Part shown: positions 18,679 to 28,227 of the stretch, in pieces
Position numbering within the stretch: the stretch's first letter is position 1
How the letters are laid out: every line of letters begins with the position of its first letter
Source of the DNA: Owenweeksia sp. TMED14
Lineage (GTDB): Bacteria; Bacteroidota; Bacteroidia; Flavobacteriales; Schleiferiaceae
Assembly (NCBI GenBank): GCA_949529985.1
Contig: CATIRS010000038.1
Location: 49,457 to 113,456 of the forward strand
Length of the DNA stretch: 64,000 bases
Direction: 5' to 3'
Translations under genes and position numbers: made by a program
The notes under the pieces: generated by a model
The model's input: the letters and a program-made list of their open reading frames with translations, nothing else
What the model was told of the DNA's origin: nothing
The model's database searches: none

Positions 18679-19928
18679 TCTTCTGAATTATTATCTAATT
18701 CATTTTTTTGCATTGCTCGGTCTACCATATTTTGGTTGACTTTTTTACTATTTTTCAAGCCTAAGAGTCTTAAATTTTCAGTTCTTTTAATCAAATTACC
18801 TCTCCCTTCAATTAGCATTTTCATACTGTTTTCATATGTTCTTTTCGCCGTATCCATTTGATTGCCCACTTTTACAAGTTCTTCTGAGAATCCCGCAAAT
18901 TTGTCGTAAAGATCTGATGCCTGACGTATGATTTCTTGAACATTAGCGTTTTGGCGTTCTTGACGCCAAAGAGTACCTACTGTTCTTAATGTGGACCATA
19001 GGCTTGTGGCACTTACCATCGCAATATTTTTATCAAAAGCCTCTTGATATAATCCTGGTTCCGCTTGCAAAGCAACGCTGTAGGCACCTTCAATCGGAAC
19101 AAAAAGTATCACGAAATCAAGAGAAACTCCATATAAATTTTGATAGTTTTTTTCTGACAATCCTTTGATATGACTGCGTATTGAAATCAAATGATTTTTC
19201 ATAGCTTCAGCTTGGTCATCAACACTGTCAGCATTGACGAAACGCTCATAAGAGACTAAGGACACTTTGCTATCAATGATTATATTTTTCTCATCAGGAA
19301 GATGTAATACAACATCTGGTTGATATCGTTTTCCATCTTCTGCAGTTATACTTTCCTGCACACTATACTCTATTCCTTTGGTGAGCCCTGTTCTCTCTAA
19401 TAATTTTTCTAAAACCATTTCCCCCCAATTCCCTTGCATCTTGACATCTCCTTTAAGGGCTTTAGTTAGCTGATTTGCTTCGTTTTTTAATTTTTCATTT
19501 TGTTCAACAAGTTTATTGACTTCAGTTTTTAATTCTATTCTCTCACGCTGTCCTTTTTCGTGAGTCTCTTGAACATTTTTCCCAAACTGATCTAGCTTTT
19601 CTTTAAAAGGGGATAGGACAAGTGAAAGCTGAGATGAATTACTTTCATTTAATTGTTTTTTTAGGGTTTCAGACTGTTGTTCTAAAGCTTCATGAGCCAT
19701 CAATTTAAATTCTTTGGTCATTTCAGACTTTTTTTCCTCCAATAATAAAAGTCGTTCCTGTAGTCTCGCTACTTCCATTTCGGAATTTCTTAATGAGGCT
19801 TGAAGGTCTTTAATTTGAATTAAATTCCCCTCATCAAAAACTGAATCCTTTTGAGAATTAATCTTCCAAGCGGTAAATATTGCAGCACCAGCTGTTAAAA
19901 TTAGTAAGAGGTAAATGAATATTTCCAT
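18675..19928 (-). CDS. rmuC: DNA recombination protein RmuC
   Basis: A 417-residue protein with an N-terminal membrane anchor (about residues 4-22), a long coiled coil (about 35-190, rich in E/K/Q/L) and the RmuC nuclease-like domain. Domain landmarks are KGDVKMQGNWGEMVLEKLLERTGL, YQPDVVLHLPDEKNIIIDSKVSL and FVPIEGAYSVAL. The family limits DNA inversions and rearrangements and is thought to cut DNA structures. It starts 22 nt after ung on the same strand and overlaps rlmB by 4 nt. Confidence 0.93.
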   Translation of the reverse strand: MEIFIYLLLILTAGAAIFTAWKINSQKDSVFDEGNLIQIKDLQASLRNSEMEVARLQERLLLLEEKKSEMTKEFKLMAHEALEQQSETLKKQLNESNSSQLSLVLSPFKEKLDQFGKNVQETHEKGQRERIELKTEVNKLVEQNEKLKNEANQLTKALKGDVKMQGNWGEMVLEKLLERTGLTKGIEYSVQESITAEDGKRYQPDVVLHLPDEKNIIIDSKVSLVSYERFVNADSVDDQAEAMKNHLISIRSHIKGLSEKNYQNLYGVSLDFVILFVPIEGAYSVALQAEPGLYQEAFDKNIAMVSATSLWSTLRTVGTLWRQERQNANVQEIIRQASDLYDKFAGFSEELVKVGNQMDTAKRTYENSMKMLIEGRGNLIKRTENLRLLGLKNSKKVNQNMVDRAMQKNELDNNSEE

Positions 19929-19949
19929 AATGCATAATAAAGGTAGCGT

Positions 19950-20651
19950 CTATGGTTCAAGGCTCCACTTAATTGGAGGTACTTGTTTTTTTTTTAGATA
20001 GTCATTGGTTTTAATAAAAAGTTGTGATTCGTGAAATCCTCTGTAAGCTGCCAGTGGTGAAGGATGAGCTGTTTTAAGACAAAGATGTTTATTGCCATCA
20101 ATATTTTTACTGTGGAGATGAGCGTGATTTCCTAATAGCCAAAAAACTAGACCACTTTTCGTTTCATTTAAATACGAGAAGACTGCGTTTAGTAAAAACT
20201 CATAAGGCAATCCTACGTGACTTCCTGGGCTTTTTTTTCTTACCGTAAGTGAACTATTAATTAACAGAGCTCCTTGCATTGCCCATGGACGAAGATCACC
20301 ATTTCTTAGTGATGAAAAACCAGTATTGTTGGAATAAAGTTTCAATATATTCTTCAGACTAGGTGGTGTTTCTACACCTTTGTCTACCGAGAAACTTAAT
20401 CCATTCGCTTGTCCCATATTTGGATATGGGTCCTGGCCAAGTATAATAACTTTAACACTATCTGGAGGTGTTAACGCGAATGCATTCCATATGTTATGGA
20501 TCTCTGGAAAGATAATTTCGTTGTTGTATTCTGATTGAATTTTTTTTAATAAATCCTCTTTAGATTTAGATGGCCAATAATTCTTGAGTGCTTCGCTCCA
20601 TTTCTGAGGAAATGGCGGTAGTTTTTCACTTTTTATAGTTGTGCGCTTCAT
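19950..20651 (-). CDS. ung: Uracil-DNA glycosylase, family 1
   Basis: A 233-residue base-excision repair enzyme that removes uracil from DNA. The catalytic water-activating loop reads GQDPYPNMGQANGLSFSV (Asp about residue 74). Pro follows GQDPY where many homologues have His, a variant also known in actinobacterial Ung. The minor-groove loop reads HPSPLAAYRGF. The ATG at 20651 (MKRTTIKSEKLPPFP) fits the family better than an in-frame start at 20684. It is divergent from the 42-residue lipoprotein gene. Confidence 0.93.
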   Translation of the reverse strand: MKRTTIKSEKLPPFPQKWSEALKNYWPSKSKEDLLKKIQSEYNNEIIFPEIHNIWNAFALTPPDSVKVIILGQDPYPNMGQANGLSFSVDKGVETPPSLKNILKLYSNNTGFSSLRNGDLRPWAMQGALLINSSLTVRKKSPGSHVGLPYEFLLNAVFSYLNETKSGLVFWLLGNHAHLHSKNIDGNKHLCLKTAHPSPLAAYRGFHESQLFIKTNDYLKKKQVPPIKWSLEP

Positions 20652-20664
20652 ACAGCTAAATTCG

Positions 20665-20672
20665 TACTTTTG
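20665..20672 (+). promoter_or_regulatory. -7 promoter box of the small lipoprotein gene (TACTTTTG)
   Basis: An exact match ending 15 nt before the ATG at 20688. It supports the tiny ORF as a transcribed gene. Confidence 0.5.
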
Positions 20673-20687
20673 ATTAAATTTCAAAAT

Positions 20688-20816
20688 ATGAAACGTACAG
20701 GATCTTTTTTATTTATCATTCTTTTCGTATTTGGTTTAGCTTCATGCGGAACCGTCGAGAAGTGCCCAGCTTTTATTGGATCAATTGAATCTGCCCAGGC
20801 AGAGGTTCATGTTTAA
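20688..20816 (+). CDS. Tiny predicted lipoprotein (42 residues)
   Basis: A 42-residue ORF too short for most gene callers. It begins MKRTGSFLFIILFVFGLASC, a complete lipoprotein signal with lipobox LASC (Cys20). The mature part is only 23 residues and contains GTVEKCPAF. A -7 box sits 15 nt before the ATG, and the gene fills the gap between ung and lipA. I recall similar tiny Cys-Pro-Ala lipoproteins in Bacteroidota, but the function is unknown. The evidence is the signal peptide, the promoter and the lack of any competing gene. Confidence 0.7.
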   Translation: MKRTGSFLFIILFVFGLASCGTVEKCPAFIGSIESAQAEVHV

Positions 20817-20854
20817 CACATTAAATTGACTAATAATTTTCAAATAAAATTCTA

Positions 20855-20866
20855 GTTCAATTGAAC
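20855..20866. promoter_or_regulatory. 12-bp perfect palindrome upstream of lipA
   Basis: GTTCAATTGAAC is a perfect palindrome 29 nt upstream of the lipA ATG. A degenerate -7 box (TAACTTTA, 20873-20880) lies between it and the gene. It could be an operator; no regulator is known. Confidence 0.25.
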
Positions 20867-20895
20867 ATATTATAACTTTATCTGTTTCAAAACAT

Positions 20896-21765
20896 ATGTC
20901 TGGTGATGTAACTTTAGTAGCTCCAAAGCGCAAGCCGAAATGGCTTCGGGTAAAACTCCCTACTGGAGATAATTTTAAGCAGGTACGTTCTCTAGTTGAC
21001 GAATACAAGCTTCATACTATTTGTGAATCAGGACACTGTCCTAATATGGGGGAGTGCTGGGGAGCTGGTACCGCAACATTTATGATCTTAGGCAATACTT
21101 GTACTCGATCGTGCGGGTTTTGCAATGTTGCAACAGGAAGACCTTTACCAGTAGATTGGGATGAACCTGATCGTGTAGGCCGGTCTATAAAGTTGATGAA
21201 GGTAAAACATGCTGTAATTACAAGTGTTGACCGAGATGACCTTCCTGATGGGGGGTCAATCATGTGGGCCGAAACTATAAATGCAATTCGCAGAATTAGT
21301 CCAGGAACAACGATGGAAACACTAATTCCTGATTTTAGAGGCATCCGTAATCAATTGGACCGAGTTTTACAAGCAGCTCCTGAAGTAATCTCGCACAACA
21401 TGGAGACCGTTAGAAGACTCACAAGGCAAGTTAGAATTCAAGCTCAGTATGATCGCAGTCTAGGTGTCCTTAAATATCTGAAAGAAAATGGAGCTCATCG
21501 AACTAAATCGGGAATTATGCTTGGTTTGGGTGAAGAAATCGATGAGGTTAGACAATCTCTGTATGAACTAAGGGAAGCTGATGTAGATGTTGTTACTCTT
21601 GGACAATACTTGCAGCCTACAAAAAAACATTTACCAGTTAATGAATTTGTCAATCCTGAGACTTTTGATACCCTTAGAGAAGAGGCATTATCGTTAGGTT
21701 TTATTCATGTTGAGAGCGGACCATTGGTCAGAAGTTCTTATCATGCAGAAAAACACATTTTATAA
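20896..21765 (+). CDS. lipA: Lipoyl synthase
   Basis: A 289-residue radical-SAM enzyme that inserts two sulfurs into octanoyl groups on lipoyl domains. It has both iron-sulfur sites: the auxiliary cluster Cys43, Cys48 and Cys54 ([12 protein letters not shown]), and the radical-SAM CxxxCxxC at Cys69, Cys73 and Cys76 (CTRSCGFC). The C-terminal Ser ligand motif RSSYHAE is present. The length is normal. It is followed after 42 nt by the secreted beta-propeller gene. Confidence 0.97.
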   Translation: MSGDVTLVAPKRKPKWLRVKLPTGDNFKQVRSLVDEYKLHTICESGHCPNMGECWGAGTATFMILGNTCTRSCGFCNVATGRPLPVDWDEPDRVGRSIKLMKVKHAVITSVDRDDLPDGGSIMWAETINAIRRISPGTTMETLIPDFRGIRNQLDRVLQAAPEVISHNMETVRRLTRQVRIQAQYDRSLGVLKYLKENGAHRTKSGIMLGLGEEIDEVRQSLYELREADVDVVTLGQYLQPTKKHLPVNEFVNPETFDTLREEALSLGFIHVESGPLVRSSYHAEKHIL

Positions 21766-21807
21766 CCGATTCCGTAGTATTTTTAACAGATAGAAAATTA
21801 AATAACA

Positions 21808-24800
21808 ATGCGATTAAAAATTCAACATTATTTTTTAGGCTCAGTTTCTTTAGTAATTGCGATAGCCTTTTCATTCTTTAATTCTGGCGAAGAAGCACGA
21901 TACCAGCCGCGTGACAACAATGCTTTTGCACCGAATGGAATTGCTGATTATGGAGAGTACATCAATTCAATGCGTGCCAATGAAATAACCGGGTTAGTTA
22001 CTCAAGCTGATATCCAAAAAGCAACAGATGAGATAAATGCTCTTCCAATTAACAAAACTAATTCTTTAACCTGGGAGACAAAAGGTCCTGACAATTATGG
22101 TGGGAGAACGCGCGCTTTACTTATTGATAAAGACAACTCTTCCCATCTTTACGCCGGATCTGTTGGAGGAGGAATATTCAAATCAATTAATGGTGGAGCG
22201 ACCTGGAATCATATCGGTGATCCAACCCATAATCAGAGTATTGTTTCCATGACCCAAACTCCTAATGGCGATATTTATGTTGGAACCGGAGAGCTTTTTC
22301 AAGGTTATGGTGGTGGTGGAGCAAGTTCATCACCCCAATTCATGGGTAAAGGTGTTTTAAAGTCAACAGACAGGGGGAACACATGGACGGAATTATCTAC
22401 CACACTAGGATGGAGTACCGTCCCTAGGATTGAAGCAGACCCTACTGATCCATCCGGAAACACAGTATATGCTGCCACCAGTACAGGGTTTAAGAAGACA
22501 ACAGACGGTGGACTCACTTGGGCCGGGCTCTTAGGAGGTAATATATGGGATTTTGCAATTTCAGTTACTGGAAAACTATTTGTGAATCGCAATGGAAATA
22601 CAATGTATTCCTCCGATGGATCAACCTTTACAGAGATTTCTTCAGCCTTGATAACTTCTACTAGTCTTCCGCGCGCTGGTTCATCACGGATTAGATATTC
22701 AATAAGTCCTCAAGATGAAAATTATGTATATTGTGTCCAAACAAATGGAAATAAGCTTCGGGCTGTATACAGATCAACAGATGGCGGTACAACTTGGAGC
22801 ATGATAGGTCAAAAATCAAATAATTTTGACCCACTATGTTACTCAAACAGTCAATTTAGTTCAAATCAAACTTGTCAGGGTAAGTACGATCTTCTTTTTG
22901 CTGTCTCTCCTTTTGATAAAGATAAAATTTTTCTAGGTGGTATAACTGTTTGGAAATGGTCTTTGACGCAGGGGTGGAGTCAAGTAAGTACAAACTTCGG
23001 GGGCATATCCAATCCTACATATATTCATTCCGATAGCCATGAGATGGTATTTGATCCTAATAATTCCAACATCGTGTATGCCTTGAATGATGGTGGTGTT
23101 TTTAAATCTTCGGATGGAGGGTTTACGTGGTCAGAAAGAAATAAAAATTACAACACTTTCACTCAGTTTGGAGTATCAGTTGGTCGCGATCGGAAAATCC
23201 TAGGAGGAGGACAAGACAATGGAACAATCTATTTAGATGGAAGTCTTCTTTCTCCAAATTCTGGCATTAAAACCGGAGGCGGTGATGGAGGATATGCCGA
23301 GATTTCATGGTTGACTCCGAAAGTTCATTTTTTTGAATCTCAGAGTGGCTCTTTCTATCGTTCTAATGACGGTTATGGTGACAATGCCGAGACATTCTCG
23401 TCCCCTCTTATGGCTTTACCTGTTTCACAAGGTAAAGCCTTATCGAGTTTCATGATGCCAATGGAACTATGGGAAACCAGTAATGATCCAAATTCAGAAG
23501 ATACCATAAAATATGAATTACTTCCGGGTCTGAGATCCATGGGATATGGTGATGGTATCAAAAAAGTTTTTAAAGGAAAGATTAATCATAGTCAATCTGC
23601 TGTAGATTATTTACCTGGAACATTTAAGATTGACGCAGGTGCCATCTCTGAAACTTCAGATGCCCAAGGAAATATTAACACTTCAGGTGTTACAGGTTTT
23701 TTCCATCCGGACAGTGCCTATTTTGAATTGACTTTCACATCTGCTCCTATTGCTGAAATCATTCTCACTTGTGATGTTTTCTTGCCTTCGGGTTCGGATT
23801 TGATTTTGCCATCAGCAATCGGTGCGCTTCCAATAGATGTAACTACAACATCAGTAATGAATATCGGAGATATTTTAGCTGTTCAGGACCCAGTGCAATC
23901 AATATATATTGTCGGTAATGCATCTCAGAATAATGCAACATTTCCTACAATGGGAGGAATATGGATGACTAGAGAAGTTCATGATTTTAGTAAAACTCCA
24001 GAGTGGTGGCAAATTGCTCATTTTGGAACTAGTGGCAATGGTATCTTTCCTCAGTATATGGAAATATCAGCAGATGGTGACCATCTTTTTGTAGGAACTA
24101 CAAACGGAAGATTGTATCGAATATCCAACCTTCAATCTGCCAGGTCTGCAGGAGATGCTCATATTGACAGTGCGAATAAGTTAATTACGGTTGACCTTAT
24201 TGAGACATTTGGTAATCGTAGCGTAACGGGTATTGATGTTGATCCGAATAATTCTAGCAGAGTGGCTGTCTCTCTTGGTAATTATAATAATACAACTTTC
24301 GTCTATTATTCAAGTAATGCTCTATCAGCAAATCCCTCTTTTGCTGCGAAGCAAGGGAATCTTCCAACCGTTCCAGCGTATTCTATTTCCTTTGACAAAC
24401 ACGATAACAATCGCTTGATTGTTGGAACAGAATGGGGAATATTTATGACAGATAATTTAACGTCGGCAACGCCTACTTACACTGAGGAAAATAATGGAAT
24501 TGTTCGTGTTCCAGTTTTCCAGATTGAGCAATATCGCACGGAATACAATTACGATTCAACTGCAGCAGGATCAAGTCCTGCAGAAGGCGATTTATTTATC
24601 GCTACTCATGGCCGAGGTTATTACAGGACAACTTCGACCCAGGTTCTCAATACTATTGGGTCTGATGAAGACCAGATTTCTGATGAGGCTTTCGCTTTAG
24701 GTATTTATCCAAGTCCAACATCTGAAACTCTAAATATACCATTGGTATCTGGTGATCTTCAGGTGAATATTAGAAGCATGAATGGATCAATAGTTCGCCG

Positions 24801-24933
24801 TATAGATATGTCCCGAGTTCCATATGGCATGGACAAAATAACCTTGGATGTATCGGATATTGCCGCGGGTAATTATGTCGTTTCACGAATTCAGAATGGT
24901 GAGGCCCTGAGCGAAATAATCGTTATTCAATAA
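21808..24933 (+). CDS. Secreted T9SS cargo with BNR/sortilin-like beta-propeller repeats
   Basis: A 1041-residue exported protein. An N-terminal signal peptide (about residues 1-25) is followed by many BNR/Asp-box motifs: SINGGATW, STDRGNTW, TTDGGLTW, STDGGTTW, SSDGGFTW. These resemble the VPS10/sortilin-type seven- or ten-bladed propellers common in Bacteroidota. The last roughly 75 residues look like a type A T9SS sorting domain (IYPSPTSETLNIPL ... YVVSRIQNGEALSEIIVIQ). It is probably secreted or cell-surface attached. The ligand or enzymatic activity is unknown. A strong terminator follows at 24949-24982. Confidence 0.85.
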   Translation: MRLKIQHYFLGSVSLVIAIAFSFFNSGEEARYQPRDNNAFAPNGIADYGEYINSMRANEITGLVTQADIQKATDEINALPINKTNSLTWETKGPDNYGGRTRALLIDKDNSSHLYAGSVGGGIFKSINGGATWNHIGDPTHNQSIVSMTQTPNGDIYVGTGELFQGYGGGGASSSPQFMGKGVLKSTDRGNTWTELSTTLGWSTVPRIEADPTDPSGNTVYAATSTGFKKTTDGGLTWAGLLGGNIWDFAISVTGKLFVNRNGNTMYSSDGSTFTEISSALITSTSLPRAGSSRIRYSISPQDENYVYCVQTNGNKLRAVYRSTDGGTTWSMIGQKSNNFDPLCYSNSQFSSNQTCQGKYDLLFAVSPFDKDKIFLGGITVWKWSLTQGWSQVSTNFGGISNPTYIHSDSHEMVFDPNNSNIVYALNDGGVFKSSDGGFTWSERNKNYNTFTQFGVSVGRDRKILGGGQDNGTIYLDGSLLSPNSGIKTGGGDGGYAEISWLTPKVHFFESQSGSFYRSNDGYGDNAETFSSPLMALPVSQGKALSSFMMPMELWETSNDPNSEDTIKYELLPGLRSMGYGDGIKKVFKGKINHSQSAVDYLPGTFKIDAGAISETSDAQGNINTSGVTGFFHPDSAYFELTFTSAPIAEIILTCDVFLPSGSDLILPSAIGALPIDVTTTSVMNIGDILAVQDPVQSIYIVGNASQNNATFPTMGGIWMTREVHDFSKTPEWWQIAHFGTSGNGIFPQYMEISADGDHLFVGTTNGRLYRISNLQSARSAGDAHIDSANKLITVDLIETFGNRSVTGIDVDPNNSSRVAVSLGNYNNTTFVYYSSNALSANPSFAAKQGNLPTVPAYSISFDKHDNNRLIVGTEWGIFMTDNLTSATPTYTEENNGIVRVPVFQIEQYRTEYNYDSTAAGSSPAEGDLFIATHGRGYYRTTSTQVLNTIGSDEDQISDEAFALGIYPSPTSETLNIPLVSGDLQVNIRSMNGSIVRRIDMSRVPYGMDKITLDVSDIAAGNYVVSRIQNGEALSEIIVIQ

Positions 24934-24948
24934 AAAAAGTATGTAGTC

Positions 24949-24982
24949 TAAAAAAAGCCCTATGAGAATAGGGCTTTTTTTA
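24949..24982. terminator. Bidirectional intrinsic terminator
   Basis: A 15-bp perfect stem with a 4-nt GAGA loop, a GC core (AGCCCTAT/ATAGGGCT), and an A-run on the left and T-run on the right. It can serve both the beta-propeller gene and the convergent leftward lipoprotein gene. Confidence 0.9.
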
Positions 24983-24996
24983 TATCTACCAAAAAA

Positions 24997-25701
24997 TCAT
25001 TTCCTAAGCATTCTCTTCCTTTCGAGAATAAATATTTGGGCAAGAGGATGGTTTCGGTGTTTCTTAATAATAGCATCTCCAAATTCTTGAAAATAGATAT
25101 AGTCCTCTTTTTTTGATGTAAAAAGAGGAGCTGCCGCAACTTTTTGAAAGAACCCAAAAACATTGGATAAGTTACTTGAATCAATTTCCATTATTTTTAA
25201 GACTTCATTTTTGTGACTGAAATAACGATTCTCTAAACATTTATAGTGCCTTGATTCCATATTAATTTGAGAACTATCGATATCTTTATTGAGCTTTCTA
25301 AATTCATCTAAAGAATCAATAATTATTGATGATTCAAGAACAGGTTTGTAAAGTGCTAGAAGTTGCTCACTCAATTTTGACCCTTTTAAATCGTATTTAG
25401 TCATTGAAGCTGAGGCGTCTACATATCCACTAATGTCATCATTAGGTTCAATGCCAATTCTTAAACTAGCCCCAGTGTTAAAAAGAAAATAGTAAAATGT
25501 TTTTCTTGTTGAATCTAGGGGAAGATTTATCTTAAGTTGATTTTCAACGACTTTTATTGTATCCCACGGGACCGTGTGCTCCCCGTCTATTCGAACAATT
25601 ATAGCATTAGACGCACCTTCAACTTGAAAATTAACATTGACATAATCTTTCGTACAGCTAGTATTTGCTAAAAGGACTATGATGACAGCGATAAACCTCA
25701 T
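24997..25701 (-). CDS. Lipoprotein resembling the N-terminal (DUF4369-like) half of TlpA-type oxidoreductases, without a thioredoxin domain
   Basis: A 234-residue predicted lipoprotein: signal MRFIAVIIVLLANTSC with Cys16 as the lipid anchor. The beta-rich N-terminal part (VNVNFQVEGASNAIIVRIDG, then LRIGIEPNDDISGYVDAS) and the helical stretch ending in FGDAIIKKHRNHPLAQIF look like the region preceding the thioredoxin fold in Bacteroidota thiol-disulfide oxidoreductases. The sequence stops there and no CxxC is present. This assignment is a resemblance, not certain. The start overlaps the gatB stop as ATGA, so it is coupled to gatB. Confidence 0.65.
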   Translation of the reverse strand: MRFIAVIIVLLANTSCTKDYVNVNFQVEGASNAIIVRIDGEHTVPWDTIKVVENQLKINLPLDSTRKTFYYFLFNTGASLRIGIEPNDDISGYVDASASMTKYDLKGSKLSEQLLALYKPVLESSIIIDSLDEFRKLNKDIDSSQINMESRHYKCLENRYFSHKNEVLKIMEIDSSNLSNVFGFFQKVAAAPLFTSKKEDYIYFQEFGDAIIKKHRNHPLAQIFILERKRMLRK

Positions 25702-27155
25702 GAATCTAATATCTTTCGAAGTAATTTATTTGTAATTCCTGGATCCGCTGAACCTCTGGTCATTTTCATCACTTCTCCCATAAATAAACCAATCAAACCT
25801 TTTTTGCCCGCACGGTATTCTATGACTTTATCGGGATAGGTATCTAGTGCTACCTGAATATGTACCATAAGCGTATCAGAATCACTCTCTTGGATTAATT
25901 CTAGATCCTCTGCTATAGTTTTTGGATGTCCAAAAGGGTTATTTATAAGTTTGGGAAGGATCTGCTGTGAAGCTGCACTATAACTGACCAAATCACTTTC
26001 GACAATAGAAATTAATTCTCCCAACTTTGTAGCTGGCATCGACCAGTCTTTCCAGTTCTTTGCATTTTCATTTAAGTAACCTTGAATAGGTCCCATTAGC
26101 CAGTTTGCGCCAGACTTAGCTGTGCAACCAGTTTTGAGTAATTCTTCAAAATACAATGCGGTTTTTTTATCGTCTGTAATTAATGTTGCGTCATAATTAC
26201 TAAGCCCAAGTTCTTGGGTATATCTTTTTATTAATGCCTGTGGTAATGGGGGCATCGATTCAGTAATTGTGTTCTTAAATGATTCAGTAATACGTACTGG
26301 GGCCAGATCAGGCTCTATGAAATACCTATAATCATTAGCATTTTCTTTTACTCTGAGCAATATAGTTTTATTAGAGGCAGCATCGAAAGTTCTCGTTTCT
26401 TGAAAAACAGTTTCTCCTGCATTCAAAACATCTTCCTGACGGCCAAATTCAAATTCGATCGCTCGTTGAACGTGACGAAATGAATTCAAATTTTTTATTT
26501 CAACCTTGGTTCCAAATTTTTTTCTTCCAACCGGCCTTAGTGATATATTAACATCACACCTCAATGAGCCTTCCTCCATGTTGCCATCAGAAATATTTAA
26601 ATAGCGAACAAGCTTTCGAATTTCCTGTAAATATAAATATGCTTCTTCTCCACTTCGAAAATCTGGATCAGAAACAATTTCTAATAAAGGCACACCAGCT
26701 CTATTAAGATCGAGTAATGTATGGAATGGATCAAGTTCATGAATAGACTTTCCCGTGTCTTCTTCCATATGAATTCTGGTCAATCCAATTTTCTTCTTAC
26801 GTTCATCTTTAAAAGTTATCATTACACCCCCTCCATGGCAAATTGGAGTTTCGTCTTGAGTTATTTGATAACCTTTTGGAAGGTCAGGATAGAAGTAGTT
26901 TTTTCTAGCGTATGAATTGAATTCTCGAATATTGCAATTGCAAGCAATCCCAAGTTTAATGGCATTTTTAACAACTTGAATATTTGCTTTTGGAAGTGTT
27001 CCCGGATGTCCGAGAGTAATAGGGCTAACTTGCGTATTAGGATTTGATCCATAATTATATCCATCGGAAGAATATGCTTTAGACAAAGTATTCATTTGTA
27101 CATGAACCTCTAATCCGATAACTGACTCATATAAAGGTGTCTTTAGATCGCTCAT
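25698..27155 (-). CDS. gatB: Aspartyl/glutamyl-tRNA(Asn/Gln) amidotransferase subunit B
   Basis: A 485-residue subunit of GatCAB, which amidates misacylated Glu-tRNA(Gln) or Asp-tRNA(Asn). Landmarks are YESVIGLEVHVQ at the start, FYPDLPKGYQITQ, IGLTRIHMEEDTGKS, DLNRAGVPLLEIVS and the C-terminal YqeY-like domain with GLFMGEVMKMTRGSADP. A longer frame begins at 27206, but the ATG at 27155 overlaps the lpxK stop as ATGA and gives the family N-terminus. Confidence 0.96.
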   Translation of the reverse strand: MSDLKTPLYESVIGLEVHVQMNTLSKAYSSDGYNYGSNPNTQVSPITLGHPGTLPKANIQVVKNAIKLGIACNCNIREFNSYARKNYFYPDLPKGYQITQDETPICHGGGVMITFKDERKKKIGLTRIHMEEDTGKSIHELDPFHTLLDLNRAGVPLLEIVSDPDFRSGEEAYLYLQEIRKLVRYLNISDGNMEEGSLRCDVNISLRPVGRKKFGTKVEIKNLNSFRHVQRAIEFEFGRQEDVLNAGETVFQETRTFDAASNKTILLRVKENANDYRYFIEPDLAPVRITESFKNTITESMPPLPQALIKRYTQELGLSNYDATLITDDKKTALYFEELLKTGCTAKSGANWLMGPIQGYLNENAKNWKDWSMPATKLGELISIVESDLVSYSAASQQILPKLINNPFGHPKTIAEDLELIQESDSDTLMVHIQVALDTYPDKVIEYRAGKKGLIGLFMGEVMKMTRGSADPGITNKLLRKILDS

Positions 27156-28225
27156 AGCTGCAAAGGTAAGCGGTAACCATGTGCCTTCCATTGATCTTTT
27201 AGCCACGATAAAAAGATGTTTTCGTCATTGCCAAAATTTAATTTATGGGGTATCGAGTATATAGTAAAACTGGACCATTCTTCAGGTAGTTTGTCCAATC
27301 TTGAGATATCTTTTTCAGTCATTATTATAGAATCACAATGAACTGAATTAGCTGTGTTTTTAACTTTTAATATGTTTTTTTTATTCCATGGTACGTGATC
27401 ATTGAATCTTAAAAACCCAACAGCGTTTCCATCGTTATTAAAAAAATCAGAATTTCTAACATGGGTATAGTACGAATCGGGTTCACCTATTCCAGATATT
27501 ACCAAAGCCATTTCTTTACCTGTCCATAGTGGCGAATTAAACTCAGCATTTGGCTTGCCCATATTTTCTTGTGCACAGAATAACTTTTGATTTTTATTGA
27601 TATTTAATTTTTTACGAATCTTCAGTCTATCGTATTCGTCAATTTCTCCTGGGCATCGTGTAACTACTATGGCACTAGCTCTTTCGGCACCGCTAGGAGA
27701 TTCCCTAAGAGGCCCAGCTGGAAGAATCTGAGCATCTGTGTACCACTTTCCGTAAGGGCAAACGAGAACACTCAAAGGTGCTTTTAAATCCCAATGCTGA
27801 TATGCGTCGTCAAGAATTACTGGAGCGTTTATGGGGATTAAGGGAAATGCTGTTCGTCTTTTTTTTGCTACAATAATTGAGATGTTGCTATTTTTAAACT
27901 TAGCTCTTATCATTCGGGCTTCATCTCCAACGTCTGCTACCGACGAAGTGGTTTGCACAACTTTAGTTTTCCAATCTTTTCGTCCATAACCCCGGGATAC
28001 GTATGCTATTTTTGGAATTTCTCTCTCTAGTTTTTTCAAAATCCAAATCGCTAGTGGAGTCTTTCCTGTTCCGCCGGAATGTAAATTCCCAAGAATGAGT
28101 GTTGCTTGATGTGGTATATAAGGAACTAATATCTTCCAATCGTAAATTAAACGATGAAATTGTAAACCCACTAAATAAAAAGGGGTAAGGAACTTTAGAA
28201 ATCGATAAGGGTTACTCCAATTCAT
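27152..28225 (-). CDS. lpxK: Tetraacyldisaccharide 4'-kinase
   Basis: A 357-residue inner-membrane-associated kinase that phosphorylates the lipid A precursor at the 4' position. The N-terminal amphipathic region (RFLKFLTPFYLVGLQFHRLIYDW) precedes Walker A GNLHSGGTGKTP (46-57). YVSRGYGR, GDEARM and LDDAYQHWDL (DDG-like second motif) follow. It lies 2 nt after miaA and overlaps gatB by 4 nt. Confidence 0.94.
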   Translation of the reverse strand: MNWSNPYRFLKFLTPFYLVGLQFHRLIYDWKILVPYIPHQATLILGNLHSGGTGKTPLAIWILKKLEREIPKIAYVSRGYGRKDWKTKVVQTTSSVADVGDEARMIRAKFKNSNISIIVAKKRRTAFPLIPINAPVILDDAYQHWDLKAPLSVLVCPYGKWYTDAQILPAGPLRESPSGAERASAIVVTRCPGEIDEYDRLKIRKKLNINKNQKLFCAQENMGKPNAEFNSPLWTGKEMALVISGIGEPDSYYTHVRNSDFFNNDGNAVGFLRFNDHVPWNKKNILKVKNTANSVHCDSIIMTEKDISRLDKLPEEWSSFTIYSIPHKLNFGNDENIFLSWLKDQWKAHGYRLPLQL

Positions 28226-28227
28226 AA

